Assembly: GCF_002736205.1 (NCBI RefSeq)
Contig: NZ_CP024091.1
Coordinates: forward strand, 868,001-932,000
Source: Pedobacter ginsengisoli
GTDB lineage: Bacteria; Bacteroidota; Bacteroidia; Sphingobacteriales; Sphingobacteriaceae
Reading direction: 5' to 3'
DNA: 64,000 nucleotides
The notes under the pieces were generated by a model that made no database searches, had not been told where the DNA came from, and saw only the letters and a program-made list of their open reading frames with translations. A program made the position numbers and the translations under genes. Below, in pieces: positions 16,877 to 25,699 of this stretch. Each line of letters begins with the position of its first letter. Positions within the stretch are counted from its first letter, which is position 1.

Positions 16877-18297
16877 GTTGGCAAGAGATTGTACGTGATG
16901 TTTTTACCTATGGGCTATTGATCTATTCAATATTGTTGCTGTCCTGCTATATGTTTATTGGTGCGTACTCAATCGGTGAAATCCGTAATTACCTTCGTAA
17001 AAACAGTTTTACCGATTACCGGGTGCTTGCCAGTTCAACGCAGGCCCCAAGCATCAGCATTCTCGCTCCTGCATATAATGAAGGTGCAAATATCATCGAA
17101 AATGTACGTTCTCTGTTGTCTATTAATTACAACAATTTAGAGGTAATCATTATTAACGATGGAAGTAAAGATGATTCTTTGGCAAAGCTGATCAGTGCTT
17201 ACGACCTTTATAAGTCAGATTTTTTTGTCAATAAAAGGATTGCTACAAAGGATGTCTTAGGAGTTTATAAAAGTAGAAAGGCCGTTTATAAGAAACTCAT
17301 CGTTGTTGATAAACAAAATGGGGGAAAGGCAGATGCTTTGAATGTTGGAGTTAATATCTCCCAAAATAATTATATTGTTTGTATTGATGTCGACTGCATC
17401 CTTGAACAAGATGCCTTATTGAAACTTGCCAAACCTTTCCTTGAAGACACACAAACCAAAGTCATTGCAACTGGTGGAGTAATCCGCATAGCCAATAGCT
17501 GTATTGTGGAAAATGGGAGATTGGTAAAAGTCAACCTACCCAAGCAGTTTCTTCCAAGGGTACAAACACTAGAGTACATAAGGGCATTTCTTCTAGGCAG
17601 GATGGCTTGGAGCCGTTTAAACGGATTACTGCTCATTTCAGGTGCCTTTGGTGCATTTGATAGAGATATCGTAATTAAATGCGGTGGCTATAACCACAAT
17701 ACTGTTGGCGAGGATATGGAACTTGTGGTAAGGATGCGCAGGTACATGGAAGAGCAAAAAGTGCCTTACAAGGTGAGTTTTATTCCTGACCCACTTTGTT
17801 GGACGGAGGCTCCTGCATCTTTTAAAATTCTTGGACGTCAGAGAAATCGTTGGACAAGAGGAACTATAGAGACTTTGCAAATTCACAAAGTAATGTTCTT
17901 TAATCCTAAATACGGGAGATTAGGAATGATTAGCTATCCTTACTGGTTCTTTTTTGAGTTTTTAGCACCAATTGTTGAATTTTTAGGGTTACTGAGCTTT
18001 GTGATCTTCGTATTGCTAGGCCTAATTCATTGGTCCTTTTTTATTGGTCTGCTTCTTTTTATATTTAGTTTTGGGTTTCTTTATTCAGTATTTGCCATCC
18101 TTATGGAGGTACTGACCTACAACCAATATAAAAGCAATAAAGATTTGCTGATGTTAATAGTTACTGCATTTTTAGAGCCATTTATTTTTCATCCGTTTGT
18201 AGTATGGTCTGCTATTAAGGGCAATATTGACCTACTTAGGAAAAAGAATTCCTGGGGTGAAATGACCAGACAGGGTTTTACAAAGAAGACAAATTAA
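16873..18297 (+). CDS. Processive family 2 glycosyltransferase (polysaccharide synthase)
   Basis: A 474-residue membrane glycosyltransferase like PgaC/hyaluronan synthase. An N-terminal membrane segment (about 10-30) is followed by the GT-A domain: ISILAPAYNEGANIIENV, IINDGSKDD, the DxD motif at Asp172/Asp174 (CIDVDC), the GED motif with Asp281 and the QxxRW box QRNRW at 323-327. Four or so C-terminal membrane helices follow. All catalytic elements of a processive synthase are intact, so it likely builds a beta-linked polymer and pushes it through the inner membrane. It overlaps the HEAT gene by four bases and is three bases before the LtaS-like gene. The sugar is not predictable. Confidence 0.9.
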   Translation: MSWQEIVRDVFTYGLLIYSILLLSCYMFIGAYSIGEIRNYLRKNSFTDYRVLASSTQAPSISILAPAYNEGANIIENVRSLLSINYNNLEVIIINDGSKDDSLAKLISAYDLYKSDFFVNKRIATKDVLGVYKSRKAVYKKLIVVDKQNGGKADALNVGVNISQNNYIVCIDVDCILEQDALLKLAKPFLEDTQTKVIATGGVIRIANSCIVENGRLVKVNLPKQFLPRVQTLEYIRAFLLGRMAWSRLNGLLLISGAFGAFDRDIVIKCGGYNHNTVGEDMELVVRMRRYMEEQKVPYKVSFIPDPLCWTEAPASFKILGRQRNRWTRGTIETLQIHKVMFFNPKYGRLGMISYPYWFFFEFLAPIVEFLGLLSFVIFVLLGLIHWSFFIGLLLFIFSFGFLYSVFAILMEVLTYNQYKSNKDLLMLIVTAFLEPFIFHPFVVWSAIKGNIDLLRKKNSWGEMTRQGFTKKTN

Positions 18298-18300
18298 AGA

Positions 18301-20322
18301 ATGATAAATCGCCTTAAATCAGCCACACTTGTTTTTATCCAGATTACTCTGGTTTGGCTTGCTGCCCTTGTCTTCATACGGATTTTTGAGGTTTTGTTAA
18401 ATGGCTTTAGCCATGAATTCCCACAAGGATTGTCTGTGTTTCTTTTCTGGGCGGTAGTGGCAGATGTGGTATTTTGGTTTAAATGGCTTTTTTTTGAATA
18501 CCTCGTTTTCACAATGCTTGCACTGATTTATCCAAGGTTATCAAAAATATTACTCAAAATTTTTATCCTTATCGTAATTATCATTCAGATTGGGTTGGTT
18601 CAATACTTTAATACCTCATTAGTGCCCTTAGGTGCAGATCTTTATGGATACTCAATAGCAGATATTAAGCAAACTGTTGGCGCATCAGGAGGTATAAGTT
18701 TTCAGCTTGTAGCAAGTTTCATACTGCTTATTGCATTAGTTCTCGCTGGTTTGAAATTCTTGCCTGGTAAAATAAAGGTTCCTTTATGGCTTGGGATAAT
18801 GCTCCCTGCTTTATCCTTGTTCTTTTTAGTTAGTGGAGCTTTACAGCAAATACATGGCAAACCATTTCGATCGGATTTTGCGAACAACCTGATGCTCAAT
18901 AAAACTGATTATTTCTTTGAAAGCTCCTACACTCATTTTTATCCCCCGGATGAGGAAGAAGATATTTATTCAGACGCATACATCGGAGACTACGGTGATA
19001 CCAAAACTACAACCACATCTTTTAAATATATTGGTGGTTCTGAATATCCTTTCTTCCGGGAAATAGATGATCAGGATGTACTGACCCCATTTTTTAATCA
19101 CTCTGAAACCAAACCAAATATTGTTATAGTCTTGGTAGAAGGGCTTGGCAGGGCTTTTACTAACGAGGGAGGCTACCTTGGTAATTTCACTCCCTTTCTG
19201 GATTCATTGTCGGGCAAAAGCTTATACTGGAAGAACTTTTTAAGTGAAGGTGGCCGTACCTTTGCTGTGTTGCCATCTTTAGTGGGATCACTGCCTTTCT
19301 CAAAAAATGGTTTTCTTGAACTTGGAAATCAAATGCCACCGCATGCCTCGTTATATAGTTTGCTTAAATTTAACGGGTATACTACGTCCTTTTATTATGG
19401 GGGCGATGCGGCTTTCGATAACATGTCACTATTTTTAAAAAGGAATCATGTTGATGAAATAAATGATATTAAATCATTTCCCCAAGGGTATGTAAAACTT
19501 CCCACATCAAATGGATTTAGCTGGGGCTATAATGACAAGGAACTGTTTAGACATTATCTCGCAAACAGAGCTGAAAAAGAATCAAAATCTCCAGAGCTTA
19601 ACATTATTCTTACGGTATCAAGTCATAATCCATTTCTGATCAATGATCAGGATAAATACATTAAAAAGTTTGAGCAACGTATGGATGAGTTAGGTTTCGA
19701 TGAATCCAAAAAAGAAATTTACAGAAATTATAAGTTGCAGTATTCTTCAATTTTGTATACTGATGATGCACTGCGAGGGTTCATAAACTCATATAAAAAG
19801 CGTAAAGATTTTGCGAATACGATTTTTGTTATTACCGGAGATCACAGAATGCCTGAAATTCCAATGAGTAGCAAAATTGACAGGTATCATGTCCCACTGA
19901 TCATATATTCGCCATTACTAAAGCGTAATACCCAATTTGCTTCAATTTCTACGCATTTTGATATTGCACCAAGTATACTTAGCTTTCTTAAGAACTCTCA
20001 CAAGCTTAAGGTGCCTAATCAGGCGAGTTGGATGGGAGAGGGTCTGGATACTGCTAGAAACTTTCGAAACATTCATCAGTATCCCCTTATCCAGACTAAA
20101 ACAGATATTATCGATTTCATTATGGGTGAGTATCATCTCAACGGAACCTCACTTTACAAGATGACTCCGGATATGCAAGAAGAACCTGTAGAGGATCGTT
20201 CAATGTATAATAAACTTAAGAATGAATTTGATAATTTTAAACGACGAAATGCAAGTATTGGAAATGGCGCAGGTATTTTGCCAGATTCTGTTTTGAGAAA
20301 ATATACACAGCCATCCAATTAA
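18301..20322 (+). CDS. LTA synthase-like sulfatase-fold phosphotransferase
   Basis: A 673-residue inner-membrane enzyme with about five N-terminal transmembrane segments (residues 10-190) and a periplasmic alkaline-phosphatase-superfamily domain. Predicted metal and catalytic residues are Glu280 (IVLVEGLGR), Thr320 in EGGRTFAVLPS, and Asp514-His515 in ITGDHRMP, the pattern of LtaS-type glycerol-phosphate or phosphoethanolamine transferases, which use Thr instead of the formylglycine of true sulfatases. It follows the glycosyltransferase after three bases, so it may decorate the exported polymer. Its stop overlaps the stop of the convergent unknown gene by four bases. A Gram-negative setting makes true lipoteichoic acid unlikely. 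Confidence 0.85.
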   Translation: MINRLKSATLVFIQITLVWLAALVFIRIFEVLLNGFSHEFPQGLSVFLFWAVVADVVFWFKWLFFEYLVFTMLALIYPRLSKILLKIFILIVIIIQIGLVQYFNTSLVPLGADLYGYSIADIKQTVGASGGISFQLVASFILLIALVLAGLKFLPGKIKVPLWLGIMLPALSLFFLVSGALQQIHGKPFRSDFANNLMLNKTDYFFESSYTHFYPPDEEEDIYSDAYIGDYGDTKTTTTSFKYIGGSEYPFFREIDDQDVLTPFFNHSETKPNIVIVLVEGLGRAFTNEGGYLGNFTPFLDSLSGKSLYWKNFLSEGGRTFAVLPSLVGSLPFSKNGFLELGNQMPPHASLYSLLKFNGYTTSFYYGGDAAFDNMSLFLKRNHVDEINDIKSFPQGYVKLPTSNGFSWGYNDKELFRHYLANRAEKESKSPELNIILTVSSHNPFLINDQDKYIKKFEQRMDELGFDESKKEIYRNYKLQYSSILYTDDALRGFINSYKKRKDFANTIFVITGDHRMPEIPMSSKIDRYHVPLIIYSPLLKRNTQFASISTHFDIAPSILSFLKNSHKLKVPNQASWMGEGLDTARNFRNIHQYPLIQTKTDIIDFIMGEYHLNGTSLYKMTPDMQEEPVEDRSMYNKLKNEFDNFKRRNASIGNGAGILPDSVLRKYTQPSN

Positions 20323-21485
20323 CGGCTTTTTTTGAGTTTTTTTTCTTCTTTTAGAATTTTGGTGACCATAGGTTTATAAAAATTCCAGAAAAAACTAGTG
20401 CGTTCCATTGGATCGCTTGTGTCATAAAACATCCACTTAAACAAATCAATACCCTTAAAATAGGAGGTTCCCATAGAGATGGGGTTGTCGCAAAAATCAC
20501 CAGAAAAGTAGTAAAACCGGTAATCTTTTGCCTTGTGCATAATCACAGCCGGAAAAATGCTAGGTAGGTTATGAGCCGCTAATAGTTTATGACCAGTTGT
20601 ATTTACATCAATGGTAAAGCTTGCCACCTGGGTATTGGTTTTAAGATCTGGTTGGATCACATCAAACCAAAATGCATACTTAATTTTTGCAGGAAGTTCA
20701 AAATTTTCCTGCCCATAAGCACTACTGGTAATATGAGGCATGGGGCTTTTCAATTCAGTACTGTCCTGGAGAATAATTACCTGATCTTTGTCGTTTACAA
20801 AAGCAATTCCGGCTTTTGTAAATGGCCACTTGTTGTTGTTGTCTCTTTTATAATTGCGGATTAACCATCTTGGCAATTCTTTATTCTTCGCACTATCTAG
20901 GTTCTCAAAAAAACGTCCGGTCCAACCAGTCCAGCGCATAGCAAATAGGTCTTCGAATTTGCGACGTGTATCTAAATGAGTAGGACTACCAATGCTATTG
21001 AATTCAGTAATAATTAGTTTACCTTTTGATTTCATCAACTTCAGCAGTTCAATGTCCTGTGTACTCATACCTCCGTAAATCATGCCAGATCGTTCAGTAT
21101 TGTTCGTTTGAGTATACCATTCATTTTTGTAAATGCCATAGGTATCCGTAAAATAAACCATGTCTGCATCTTCACTTAGCTGTTTTAATTGATCAGGGCT
21201 AAATCGCTCAAGCCCTTTTAGCCTAAAGGTCTCATTACCGAGTGGAAAAAAACCGAAATAGTCATTTGCAATTTGATAAGGTTTAGTGCTCGTTTTGGTA
21301 AATTTTTGATGGTTAAGTATCCACGTTAACGAAATATGTTCCTGGCCTTGGTTTGTCAGAACTGTTTTGTCAATTATTGCTGCTACCATTTTCGTTTTAG
21401 GAGTGCAGAGCCAAGTTAGCCACATGAATAACGGAATGGCAACAATAACAGCCAATATGATCAGTATTTTTCTCCTTTTTAACAT
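20319..21485 (-). CDS. Unknown membrane-anchored periplasmic protein in exopolysaccharide cluster
   Basis: A 388-residue protein with one N-terminal membrane segment (ILIILAVIVAIPLFMWLTWL) and a soluble outer part. LSEDADMVYFTDTYGIYKNE followed by LLKLMKSKGKLIITEFNSIG resembles the strand-helix order of class I glutamine-amidotransferase-like or glycosidase accessory folds, though no catalytic Cys or acid pair is obvious. A Lys-rich C-terminal tail ends the protein. It is the last gene of the minus-strand operon, two bases after the YaiO-type gene, and meets the LtaS-like gene tail to tail with a 4-bp overlap. It is probably part of the exopolysaccharide machinery; biochemical role unknown. 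Confidence 0.65.
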   Translation of the reverse strand: MLKRRKILIILAVIVAIPLFMWLTWLCTPKTKMVAAIIDKTVLTNQGQEHISLTWILNHQKFTKTSTKPYQIANDYFGFFPLGNETFRLKGLERFSPDQLKQLSEDADMVYFTDTYGIYKNEWYTQTNNTERSGMIYGGMSTQDIELLKLMKSKGKLIITEFNSIGSPTHLDTRRKFEDLFAMRWTGWTGRFFENLDSAKNKELPRWLIRNYKRDNNNKWPFTKAGIAFVNDKDQVIILQDSTELKSPMPHITSSAYGQENFELPAKIKYAFWFDVIQPDLKTNTQVASFTIDVNTTGHKLLAAHNLPSIFPAVIMHKAKDYRFYYFSGDFCDNPISMGTSYFKGIDLFKWMFYDTSDPMERTSFFWNFYKPMVTKILKEEKKLKKSR

Positions 21486-21487
21486 TG

Positions 21488-22723
21488 CTAGAAGCGTCTG
21501 ATGTATCCTATTCCCAGATCAACCTGAGTACCTCTTGTATCTAATTTATATTCCTGATTGTCAAGTCCCAAATTAACAATAAGAATGTTCAGAGATTTAA
21601 ACGCTTTTCTATAACCCAAGGTGATGTTGTTTGATCTGAGCTTATAATTTGTGCTACCAATCAATACATTGTTTTGCGGATCATCAGGAGAAAGACCCGT
21701 ACCCAATCGTAAACTGAAATAATCGTCGGCACCTCCATAATAATAGCGCGTTGTTAAGGCAAAAGATTGGGAAATCTGATTATTTGATGGGGTAATAAAA
21801 GTTCGGAAATTAAACCAGAAGCTCTTGTAATATTTACCAATTGATGCGGTATAAATCCAGGTAGATTCACCAAAAGTAAGATACCTGAATCCGGCTTCTG
21901 CTTCAAAACTGGCAGGTAAATTTGCATAGAGTGAAAATCCTGCTCTATAGTGCGGAAATACACCAACATTATTGGAATATCCCCCACTAATGTATGCCTG
22001 AAAAATGCTTGAAATGCGGGGGTAAGCATCAACTTCAAATTGAAGACCATTGGTCTTGAAACGGTTGGCATAATTAACACGTCCAATTATAGAACCTAAA
22101 CTGGTCTGACGACTATAATCTACACTTACCAGATGCCAGGGATCATTAAATTGTTTGTCGAAATAGATGAAGTCGTAGTTTACTCCAACTTTGTTTTTCG
22201 AAGAGTTTTCTCTTACCCTTGCGGCGAGGTTTCTTGCTTCAGTCATGTTTGGATCAGCCTTTATAACTTTATTCAGCTCTATGTTCGCTTCAGGCCATCT
22301 TTTTAAATCATTTAAAATTTTTGCCTTTAAGAGTAATAAATCCTTGGCATCACTATGGTATTTTAGCCCCGAGTTCACATATTCAAGTGCCTTTTCAGAA
22401 TTATCCTCCCAAAATTCCAGACTGGCAAATGCCAGTGAAGCATCGGCATTATCGGGCTGTTTATTTAAAACTTGATTAAAAGCTTGTCGGGCACTATCGG
22501 GCTGTTTTGTCCAGGTATATAGCCTGCCAAGAAATATCCTGATATCTGCATAATCCGGGCTTTTTACCAAAGCCTGCTTGCTTAGCGAAATTGCAGTAGG
22601 ATAATCCTTTTTATCAAAAGCGGCACTGCGAGCCTTAGTAAACAATTCGTCAGAATCCTGGGCTTGTAAGAACTGGAAAGAAAAAAATAGAAATATAAAC
22701 GGTAAATGGAACTTTAAGCGCAT
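21488..22723 (-). CDS. TPR plus YaiO-type outer-membrane beta-barrel protein
   Basis: A 411-residue exported protein. The signal peptide ends in FQFLQAQ (about residue 21). Residues 25-165 hold four TPR units (KDYPTAISLSKQALVKSPDY, NSEKALEYVNSGLKYHSDA and others). Residues 175-411 form alternating strands ending in LGIGYIRRF with a terminal Phe, the signature of an outer-membrane barrel of the YaiO type. TPR plus barrel is the layout of export porins such as PgaA and BcsC, though this barrel is smaller. It lies between the kinase and the unknown membrane gene. Export of the polymer across the outer membrane is the suggested job. Confidence 0.85.
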   Translation of the reverse strand: MRLKFHLPFIFLFFSFQFLQAQDSDELFTKARSAAFDKKDYPTAISLSKQALVKSPDYADIRIFLGRLYTWTKQPDSARQAFNQVLNKQPDNADASLAFASLEFWEDNSEKALEYVNSGLKYHSDAKDLLLLKAKILNDLKRWPEANIELNKVIKADPNMTEARNLAARVRENSSKNKVGVNYDFIYFDKQFNDPWHLVSVDYSRQTSLGSIIGRVNYANRFKTNGLQFEVDAYPRISSIFQAYISGGYSNNVGVFPHYRAGFSLYANLPASFEAEAGFRYLTFGESTWIYTASIGKYYKSFWFNFRTFITPSNNQISQSFALTTRYYYGGADDYFSLRLGTGLSPDDPQNNVLIGSTNYKLRSNNITLGYRKAFKSLNILIVNLGLDNQEYKLDTRGTQVDLGIGYIRRF

Positions 22724-22761
22724 GATTCATTACTTTAGGATGATGCCTAAAGATAATAAAA

Positions 22762-23970
22762 TTATAAATTACTCATAGGGAGTGCAACTTTAAAAGTAGT
22801 TCCCAGGCCAATCTGAGAGTCAATTTCCAATTGCCCTCTAAGTTTTTCTATCAGGTGTTTTACCAGAGAAAGACCAAATCCATATCCTTTTTCTCCATCT
22901 GTTCCATTAGTTGTATGGCTATTCCCATCAAGGATTTGGACTATTTCACCTTTAGTAATACCTACTCCGGTATCAGAAACCGAAATGCTTAAAATGTTTT
23001 GATCTGATTTTACGATCAGGTCAAGCTCTATTACTATACTCCCTTTATTTGGTGTAAATTTTATTGCATTGGAGATCAGGTTACCTGCGATTTGTAAAAG
23101 CTTGTTTTTAGAAAAAAGTATATCCTGAGTAGTTTGATTGATATTGATTTGCAACTGTATTTGTTTAGAGATAGCCTGCGGATTGTAGAGTTGTTTTAAC
23201 TTATCTCGAAAGCTGCTGAGATTAAACTCCTGACTATTACTGTCCTTTGTCTCATTCTCGTCGCTTAGAATTTCATCCGCAAGATCCAGAATTGACTTAC
23301 TACCACTATGGATCAGGTTAATAAAATCCATTACCTCATCAATATCAGCACTTTTACCTTGTTCAGAGATTATTTCGGATAAACCAATTATACCTGCAAG
23401 AGGCCCCCTTATATCGTGAGCAACCTTTTTCTTAGATTCATTAGCCTGTTTAATCTGATTCCTTAATACATCCATAGCCTTATATGTCTTCAATCTGTTG
23501 ACTATTTCAGCTGCAATGATCTTCAGCAACTCAATTTTTTCAGGGTTTAGTGTTTTAAGCTTGGTGTCAAGAACACATAGTGCACCTATATTTAAACCCT
23601 GCTGATTCTTAAGGGGCACCCCAAAATAATATCGAAGAGAAAAAGGATCATCTACGTAATAATTTTTATTAAACCTCTCATCTCTGGAAAGGTCAGCCAC
23701 TTCAAACTGCTCATCGCTCATTATAGTATGCTGGCAAACAGATTCCTCTCTTGTCATCTGGTTCAGGTCAATTCCATGTTTTCCTACAGTCCACTGCGTA
23801 TAGGAATCGATGAGGTTTATCAGCGAGATTTCCGTGTCTGCAACTTTGGCTGCTAGCTGTGTTAGGTCTTTAAAGTTTTCAGAGATGCTGCTATAATCAA
23901 TATCAAGTTCAGCTAAATGAACTAGCCTGTCCATTTCGTTTTCAGGTACGGGATAATTATTTTGTGGCAT
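22762..23970 (-). CDS. Cytoplasmic GAF-domain sensor histidine kinase
   Basis: A 402-residue kinase without transmembrane segments. A GAF domain covers about residues 20-160 (SVCQHTIMSDEQFEVADLSR, YFGVPLKNQQGLNIGALCVL). HisKA follows with His185 in KKVAHDIRGPLAG, then the HATPase part: NLISNAIKFTPNKGS (N box), SDTGVGI (G1), GYGFGLSLVKHL (G2) and GLGTTFKVALP. It leads the minus-strand operon, 38 bp ahead of the YaiO-type gene, and faces the second MBOAT gene across a 289-bp divergent region. The receiver-only regulator at 15453 is the obvious partner. The signal sensed by the GAF domain is unknown. Confidence 0.9.
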   Translation of the reverse strand: MPQNNYPVPENEMDRLVHLAELDIDYSSISENFKDLTQLAAKVADTEISLINLIDSYTQWTVGKHGIDLNQMTREESVCQHTIMSDEQFEVADLSRDERFNKNYYVDDPFSLRYYFGVPLKNQQGLNIGALCVLDTKLKTLNPEKIELLKIIAAEIVNRLKTYKAMDVLRNQIKQANESKKKVAHDIRGPLAGIIGLSEIISEQGKSADIDEVMDFINLIHSGSKSILDLADEILSDENETKDSNSQEFNLSSFRDKLKQLYNPQAISKQIQLQININQTTQDILFSKNKLLQIAGNLISNAIKFTPNKGSIVIELDLIVKSDQNILSISVSDTGVGITKGEIVQILDGNSHTTNGTDGEKGYGFGLSLVKHLIEKLRGQLEIDSQIGLGTTFKVALPMSNL

Positions 23971-24205
23971 AGATTATTGATAATTATAGAGATTAACTTA
24001 TACAACTAATACACAAGCATAACCAACAATGTGCCAGAGTTTGGAAATCTTGTAGTATCTTACTATATACTATTTATAACCTTTACGAAAATCAAAATCC
24101 ACTACCAAAGGCTGGTTAAAATTCTCACAAGTAATACACACATTACACACTTAATGTGAAAAATTGCTCACTTTGCCACAATAAATGGGTGTTTTGCATC
24201 GAAAA

Positions 24206-24214
24206 TGTGTAGTG
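24206..24214 (+). promoter_or_regulatory. Repeated word tgtgtagtg before the second MBOAT gene
   Basis: The 289-bp divergent region 23971-24259 contains acacacattacacactta (around 24136-24153) and, at 24206-24214, tgtgtagtg, the same 9-mer found at 15210-15218 before the response regulator operon. A shared regulator for the kinase, MBOAT and synthase genes would explain this. No clear TAnnTTTG box was found. Confidence 0.3.
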
Positions 24215-24259
24215 CTGAAATTTGTTACTGTTATTAACTTAGGGTATATCAAGAGGCTT

Positions 24260-25696
24260 ATGTTATTTAATTCTTTCACTTTCGCGATTTTCCTGCCCAT
24301 TGTTTTCTTTTTATATTGGTTTGTTACAAAGGGAAACTTAAGATTTCAGAACATATTACTATTGGTATCAAGCTATTTTTTTTATGCTTGTTGGGATTAT
24401 CGGTTCCTGTTTCTACTGATCTTCTCAACATTATTGGATTTTTTTAGTGGAATCAAAATTGAAGAAGCAAGAACTAATAGAGCAAAAACGTTTTGGTTGT
24501 GGCTAAGCATAGGAATTAATGTAGGTTTTCTGGGTGTATTTAAATACTTTAATTTTTTTGCAGGATCTTTTGCCGAAATGATAGGAGGCTTTGGTTTTAA
24601 AGTGGATTTATGGACTTTAAAAATAATCCTTCCCGTTGGTATTTCTTTTTATACTTTTCACGGATTGTCGTATGTAATAGACATTTACAAAAACAGGATT
24701 AAATCAGAGCGCGACTTTATCAATTATTCCGTTTTTGTAAGCTTCTTTCCTTTACTGGTTGCTGGCCCAATAGAAAGAGCAACTCACCTCTTGCCTCAAA
24801 TCATTAAAGAAAGAACTTTTAATTATACCCGGGCAATAGATGGATTGAGGCAAATTTTGTGGGGTTTATTCAAAAAGATAGTTATCGCTGATAGTTGTGC
24901 TGATGTAGTTAATCAGATTTTTAACAATTCATCTGAACAGTCTGGAAGCACCCTTGCTTTAGGAGCTGTTCTCTTTGCCTTTCAAATCTATGGCGATTTC
25001 TCTGGATATTCTGATATTGCTTTGGGTACGGCCAGGCTTTTTGGGATAGAATTACTCAGAAATTTTGCCTTTCCATATTTCTCCAGAGATATAGCCGAAT
25101 TTTGGCGGAGATGGCATATTTCACTTTCCTCCTGGTTTAAAGATTATTTGTATATCCCTTTAGGTGGCAGCAGGGGTAGTACATGGAAAAAGATAAGAAA
25201 TATACTTATTGTATTTGTTGTAAGTGGTTTTTGGCATGGTGCGAACTGGACATTTATTATATGGGGGTTATTGAATGCACTATATATTTTACCCTCAGTT
25301 TTAATAAAAACCAACAGGGTAAATCTTGATGTAGTTGCAAAAGGAAGGCTTTTGCCAACAATTAAGGAGCTTGGCTTAATAGGTGTTACTTTTGGGCTTA
25401 CTGTTATTGCGTGGATATTCTTCAGATCAACAAGCGTGGGCGCTGCTTTTGATTATTTGTTAAGAATGTTTTCGAAATCTTTGTTTACAGTACCATCAGA
25501 AATACCTTATGTAACATTATTTTTAATTGCAGCATTTATAATTATTGAATGGCTTGGCAGGGAAGATCAATATGCATTACAGAAATTCGGATTTAAATGG
25601 GCCAGGCCTGTCAGGTGGTCTTTCTATTTTGTAAATGTATGGCTGATCTTGTTTTTCAGTGGAAATCAACACGAATTCATTTATTTTCAGTTTTAA
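24260..25696 (+). CDS. MBOAT family O-acyltransferase (AlgI-like), copy 2
   Basis: A 478-residue polytopic acyltransferase, the same length as copy 1 at 1875-3311 and colinear with it. The catalytic His of SGFWHGANWTF is again residue 326, and EFWRRWHISLSSWFKDYLYI and FFPLLVAGPIERATHLLPQI are conserved. An in-frame extension upstream of 24260 is open, but MLFNSFTFAIFLPIVFF matches the start of copy 1, so the ATG at 24260 is chosen. The SGNH-like gene follows after three bases. Placed divergently from the kinase of the exopolysaccharide cluster, it is the better candidate of the two copies for O-acetylating that polymer. Confidence 0.93.
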   Translation: MLFNSFTFAIFLPIVFFLYWFVTKGNLRFQNILLLVSSYFFYACWDYRFLFLLIFSTLLDFFSGIKIEEARTNRAKTFWLWLSIGINVGFLGVFKYFNFFAGSFAEMIGGFGFKVDLWTLKIILPVGISFYTFHGLSYVIDIYKNRIKSERDFINYSVFVSFFPLLVAGPIERATHLLPQIIKERTFNYTRAIDGLRQILWGLFKKIVIADSCADVVNQIFNNSSEQSGSTLALGAVLFAFQIYGDFSGYSDIALGTARLFGIELLRNFAFPYFSRDIAEFWRRWHISLSSWFKDYLYIPLGGSRGSTWKKIRNILIVFVVSGFWHGANWTFIIWGLLNALYILPSVLIKTNRVNLDVVAKGRLLPTIKELGLIGVTFGLTVIAWIFFRSTSVGAAFDYLLRMFSKSLFTVPSEIPYVTLFLIAAFIIIEWLGREDQYALQKFGFKWARPVRWSFYFVNVWLILFFSGNQHEFIYFQF

Positions 25697-25699
25697 ACT

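Noticed and set aside
18294..18512. A minus-strand frame opposite the LtaS-like gene start
   Set aside because: It is a mirror of well-supported coding sequence with no family features.
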